From Runella limosa DSM 17973 (GTDB lineage: Bacteria > Bacteroidota > Bacteroidia > Cytophagales > Spirosomataceae), in the NCBI RefSeq assembly GCF_000482465.1, contig NZ_KI519425.1:158609-222608 (forward strand): a stretch of DNA of 64,000 nucleotides. The letters run 5' to 3'. Both the position numbers and the translations under genes were made by a program. Under the pieces are notes generated by a model that saw only the letters and a program-made list of their open reading frames with translations, searched no databases and had not been told where the DNA came from. Of this stretch, positions 60,892 through 64,000 are shown piece by piece; position 1 is the stretch's first letter; each line of letters starts with the position of its first letter.

Positions 60892-61434
60892 CTAGCTATT
60901 TTCGGGATACATTTCAAATGTAAATCTGTATTTTAATGATAAAAATTGTTCAAATTTGAAACTCTTAAAAGAACTTGGGGGATAAAAATGCCAGCTGCTC
61001 ATTGGGTTCATCGTTTCTTGTACTCTAAACTTGATAGGGGTTGGAATTAGCAAGTCTTTCATTGGATTAGTATTTCTAAATTTTTCTATTGCTTCTAGCT
61101 CCATTCTCTTAGAAAGAGATTCAATATCTTCTTCAGAAAAAGTTATTTTGAATGGAATTAATAAGATAGGAATCTCTTCGTTTAACTTCTCTTTTAATGT
61201 TAAATAGAGCGATTGGTCGGCTTCAAATTGGTAAGACTTACTTTTGTGTTCATTCACAGTTAGCTCGTCTAGTTCTTTATAGTCCACCCCTAGTTCTCTA
61301 AATACCTCTATTAAATGCGTATCATACCCGAACCTAGAAACATCAAAAGGATTAACAGAAAAAGCAGTTCTGAAGGTGATATTGGTGGGGGTAAATAGTT
61401 CTTTGTGTTGGATAATTATGTCTATGGTTTTCAT
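60892..61434 (-). CDS. hypothetical protein coupled to the YheT gene
   Basis: 180 residues, no signal or membrane segment. Composition is charged with mixed strands and helices (TIDIIIQHKELFTPTNITFR, EEIPILLIPFKITFSEEDIESL, SLKYRFTFEMYPENS). I recognise no family. AT content is visibly higher than in the neighbouring genes, hinting at later acquisition. Its ATG overlaps the stop of the YheT gene (61431-61434), so it is translated from that message. Confidence 0.7.
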   Translation of the reverse strand: MKTIDIIIQHKELFTPTNITFRTAFSVNPFDVSRFGYDTHLIEVFRELGVDYKELDELTVNEHKSKSYQFEADQSLYLTLKEKLNEEIPILLIPFKITFSEEDIESLSKRMELEAIEKFRNTNPMKDLLIPTPIKFRVQETMNPMSSWHFYPPSSFKSFKFEQFLSLKYRFTFEMYPENS

Positions 61435-62414
61435 AAAATAGTATAAAGTGTAGAGTAAGTCAAAAACTCCAAGGCTCTACGCTCGGCCCACGAAAATTCG
61501 TCGTTGGCGACCATAAAACCAACGTGGCCTCCTTCGGTGGGGGTTTCTACAAAAATAGACGGGTTTTTCTCCGCCAATGCCTTGGGCGCGCAGTCGGCGT
61601 TGAGAATCGGGTCGTTTTGGGCGTTACAAATGAGGACTGGAATACTGACGTTTTCAATAAAATTGGCGGCAGATGCTTGTTCGTAAAAATCGTCGGCATC
61701 GCGGTAACCGTTGACGGGGGCCGAAAAATAATCGTCAAAGTCCTTCCACACTTTCACCTCTTTCAGTTTGGTTAGGTCGATTCGGTTGGGATACAGTCGG
61801 TCTTTTTCCGTGATTTTTTTGAGGAGCTTGTTCTTGAATCGCTCGCGGTAGAGTCGATTTTGGGGTAAATCTAACAACTGAGCGCTTGTTTTTAAGTTGG
61901 TAGGTGCCGAAAAGGCCGCAACTCCTCGCACAACGTCAGGCAAATCGTTTTTTCTGATACCGACGTACTTCAGCGAAATATTCCCGCCCATGCTATACCC
62001 CACGAGCGAAACGTTTTCGTAGTGTTTGGTGCGCAGCGCATGGTTGATGACCTCGGCAATGTCGCCTGTTTCTCCGTGGTTGTAAAGCCTAAAAGCGCGA
62101 TTCATCTCGCCACTGCACGAGCGGCAATTCCACGCCAACACATCCCAGCCATGTTGGGCAAACAACTTCGCCGTTCCTTTTACGTAATGCCGATGTGAGT
62201 CGCCCTCAAGGCCGTGGGTGAGCACCACCAACTTTTTGCTACCCCTATCGAGCCAGTCGAGGTCAACAAAGTCACCGTCGGACAGCGTCAGCCGCTCACG
62301 TTCATACGCTACTCCTTTGATTTTACGAAAAACGCTTGGAATGACTGTTTGCAAATGCCCATTGAACAAATAACGCGGTGGGCCAGGATAAGTCGAACGG
62401 TGAATAACGGGCAT
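61431..62414 (-). CDS. YheT-family alpha/beta hydrolase
   Basis: 327 residues. Opening GPPRYLFNGHLQTVIPSVFR is the hallmark NGHLQT of the YheT (UPF0017) family. Nucleophile Ser141 in GYSMGG, acid Asp in NAQNDPIL, and His in TEGGHVGFM complete the triad; THGLEGDSHRHYV forms the oxyanion region. Members are esterases of unclear natural substrate. It is the first gene of a two-gene unit with the hypothetical protein at 60892. Confidence 0.93.
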   Translation of the reverse strand: MPVIHRSTYPGPPRYLFNGHLQTVIPSVFRKIKGVAYERERLTLSDGDFVDLDWLDRGSKKLVVLTHGLEGDSHRHYVKGTAKLFAQHGWDVLAWNCRSCSGEMNRAFRLYNHGETGDIAEVINHALRTKHYENVSLVGYSMGGNISLKYVGIRKNDLPDVVRGVAAFSAPTNLKTSAQLLDLPQNRLYRERFKNKLLKKITEKDRLYPNRIDLTKLKEVKVWKDFDDYFSAPVNGYRDADDFYEQASAANFIENVSIPVLICNAQNDPILNADCAPKALAEKNPSIFVETPTEGGHVGFMVANDEFSWAERRALEFLTYSTLYTIL

Positions 62415-62667
62415 ACGGAGATTTTTTGCACAAAATTGCGGCTATTTTGGCGAAAAGCGTGTGCCCCTGGGATTAAAAATGTGCTTCATTCCTAGAAACT
62501 TATCTTTCATTAGAAGATGTTATGGATTTGGGAATTGGCTCATTGGGCAATGATTTATTTTGCACATTTCTACGAAAAGCAGATGTACGGTTTCTCAATG
62601 ACTTCATTTTCAAAAAAATATAAAGACAAAGAGAAGTTAAAAACCAATAGTCAATCGACTCGGTAGG

Positions 62668-62721
62668 TTGTTGGGTTTAAAGATTCCCTTTATTTTTGCG
62701 TATAGTTGTTGAAACAACTAT
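62668..62721 (+). promoter_or_regulatory. promoter and palindromic operator of the cysteine desulfurase gene
   Basis: TTG (62668-62670), 20 nt, and exact -7 box TATTTTTG (62691-62698). Directly downstream, at the expected transcription start, lies a 20-bp palindrome ATAGTTGTT-GA-AACAACTAT (62702-62721). IscR/Rrf2-type sites also begin with ATA and end with TAT, but the interior differs. Repressor binding here would block initiation; the regulator is unknown. The rest of the 337-bp gap back to 62415 has no recognisable gene. Confidence 0.6.
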
Positions 62722-62751
62722 GCTTTTCCACCTTTACTAATCTCTTTTTGT

Positions 62752-63909
62752 ATGATTCGTTCAGTTGCAGACCGTATTTATTTAGACAACGCCGCTACCA
62801 CTCCTATCGACGCGGAAGTTATTGAAGCGATGCTCCCTTGGATTACGGAGCAATACGGCAACCCGTCGTCGATTCATGGCCACGGGCGCGTTGTAAAATC
62901 GGCGATTGAACAAGCACGCAAGACCGTCGCAGCCCTGCTCAATACCTCTCCTTCACAGCTGTTTTTTACTTCTGGAGGAACCGAAGCCGACAACACCGCC
63001 ATCATTTGCAGTGTCGAAGCCTATCACCTTACCCATGCCATTACGTCTCCGTTGGAGCACCACGCGGTTTTGCATACGTTGGAGCACTTGGCAAAAGCGG
63101 GAAAAATCAAATTGAGCATGGTCAACATCGACGAAAAAGGGCATGTTGACTTAAACCACTTAGAAGAGTTATTGAAGACAAACCCTCGTTCGTTGGTTTC
63201 GTTGATGCACGGCAACAATGAAATCGGCAACTTGTTGGATTTGAACGCTGTGGGTGATTTGTGTGAGCAATACAACGCCATTTTTCACAGTGATACGGTA
63301 CAAACCATGGGGCATTTGCGCCATGATTTGAAAAATTTAAAGACTCATTTTGTCGTGGGGGCGGCCCATAAATTTAACGGGCCCAAAGGCGTTGGATTCT
63401 TGTACGTCAACGATGTACGGATTCAACCTTATGTTCACGGGGGAGCGCAAGAGCGTAATATGCGCGGAGGTACCGAAAATGTCTATGGCATTGTTGGATT
63501 AGCCAAAGCTTTGGAAATCGCCTACCGCGACATGGACGCTCACCGTGCCCATTTAGAAAACCTCAAAAAACGAATGATTGCGGGCTTCCGCGAAAAAATA
63601 GAAGATGTTCGTTTCAACGGCGACTCGGCCAACCTTGAGCGGAGCAACTACACCGTTTTGAACGTAAGCTTACCACCGTCTGACATCAACGACATGTTGT
63701 TGTTCAACTTGGACATTGCCAAAATTTCGGCTTCGGGCGGAAGTGCCTGTTCGAGTGGTTCGGAGGTAGGTTCGCACGTATTGTCGGCGTTGGGTGTCGC
63801 TCCTGAGCGCGGCAACGTTCGTTTTTCGTTTGGTAAATACAACACCGAAGCCGAAATCGACTACGCAGTAGCGACGGTGGCAGATATGTATAAAACAGTT
63901 GGGGTATAA
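62752..63909 (+). CDS. cysteine desulfurase (NifS/IscS family)
   Basis: 385 residues. PLP Lys207 in AAHKFNGPKGVGF, catalytic Cys333 in SGGSACSSGSE, and family blocks YLDNAATTPID, SGGTEADNTAI and HGGAQERNMRGGTENVYG. The active-site Cys loop is long (group I, NifS/IscS-like). It takes sulfur from cysteine for Fe-S clusters or tRNA thiolation. No iscU or sufE adjoins. A palindrome at the promoter suggests specific control. Confidence 0.95.
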   Translation: MIRSVADRIYLDNAATTPIDAEVIEAMLPWITEQYGNPSSIHGHGRVVKSAIEQARKTVAALLNTSPSQLFFTSGGTEADNTAIICSVEAYHLTHAITSPLEHHAVLHTLEHLAKAGKIKLSMVNIDEKGHVDLNHLEELLKTNPRSLVSLMHGNNEIGNLLDLNAVGDLCEQYNAIFHSDTVQTMGHLRHDLKNLKTHFVVGAAHKFNGPKGVGFLYVNDVRIQPYVHGGAQERNMRGGTENVYGIVGLAKALEIAYRDMDAHRAHLENLKKRMIAGFREKIEDVRFNGDSANLERSNYTVLNVSLPPSDINDMLLFNLDIAKISASGGSACSSGSEVGSHVLSALGVAPERGNVRFSFGKYNTEAEIDYAVATVADMYKTVGV

Positions 63910-63911
63910 TT

Positions 63912-64000
63912 TTACCAAGAAATAGTAACGCCTTCGGTGAGGGGGTGCGCCATGCAGGTTAGCACTTGGCCATTGACAATCTCCTCATCGGTCAGCACTT
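63912..64000 (-). CDS. partial: C-terminus of a 2Fe-2S ferredoxin-domain reductase (PaaE-like)
   Basis: The last 29 residues are in the window and the gene continues to the right: VLTDEEIVNGQVLTCMAHPL and then TEGVTISW before the stop. The pattern NGQVLTCMAHP matches the end of plant-type ferredoxin domains (the fourth cluster Cys in LTCQAxP), as found at the C-terminus of PaaE-type phenylacetyl-CoA oxygenase reductases. It is convergent with the cysteine desulfurase gene, 2 bp apart. Family assignment rests on this tail only. Confidence 0.6.
   Translation of the reverse strand, partial: VLTDEEIVNGQVLTCMAHPLTEGVTISW

Overview
The window looks like chromosome of a Bacteroidota bacterium of the order Cytophagales, probably Spirosomataceae (Runella-like); the genus is a guess. 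Grounds: two SusC/SusD outer-membrane pairs, promoters with the Bacteroidota -7 box TAnnTTTG, Tat-exported Gfo/Idh and DegT-fold enzymes, a short AtpC, a GIN-domain lipoprotein and an IleRS with the Bacteroidota-type GIHH motif. No rRNA, tRNA, CRISPR array, transposase or prophage gene was recognised.

Layout. 133-4067 (minus): a ceramidase-family hydrolase, an exported DegT-type PLP protein and an exported Gfo/Idh/MocA protein. 4223-16669 (plus): a GntR/FCD repressor followed by SusC, SusD, creatininase-family hydrolase, RidA, a 3-hydroxyacyl-CoA-dehydrogenase-like enzyme, an enolase-superfamily enzyme, an EamA transporter, a DapA/NanA-like lyase and an SDR. This reads as one inducible uptake and catabolic locus of unknown substrate. 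Matching operators (TTTGTWWACAAA) lie before the regulator and before susC. 17251-21923: GH20, a deacetylase-like protein and GH109, suggesting amino-sugar glycan breakdown. 22210-26111: a molybdopterin-domain protein, a di-haem peroxidase and ModABC, behind a 46-bp dyad. 26195-35014: a Bax1-type membrane protein, a second SusCD with an M19 dipeptidase (likely peptide uptake) and an MscS channel. 35178-35773: a DUF6934-like protein with an unreported 49-residue partner.

35944-64000 is mostly housekeeping: GIN-domain lipoprotein, ileS, FMN reductase, KDPG aldolase, an ECF sigma factor with a membrane partner, a 4Fe-4S membrane protein, atpDC, an EEP-family phosphatase/nuclease, an orphan histidine kinase, hemA, a DmpA-type peptidase, an Ig-like exported protein, a cupredoxin-propeller protein, mdh, a UPF0323-like lipoprotein with an ATP-grasp partner (a YgiBC-like pair), a YheT hydrolase, a cysteine desulfurase and the 3' end of a ferredoxin-domain reductase.

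The least ordinary content is between genes. (1) A family of small hairpins has an almost fixed TGAG loop over stems that covary, reaching a 520-bp tandem array at 16.7-17.2 kb. (2) A second module, a hairpin plus a 12-13-nt tail ending in GTAG, occurs singly, in tandem, and as inverted pairs forming two ~220-bp BIME/MITE-like elements. (3) A palindromic repeat sits in frame inside ileS. (4) Dyads suggesting specific regulation lie before the mod cluster, the first susC and the cysteine desulfurase.
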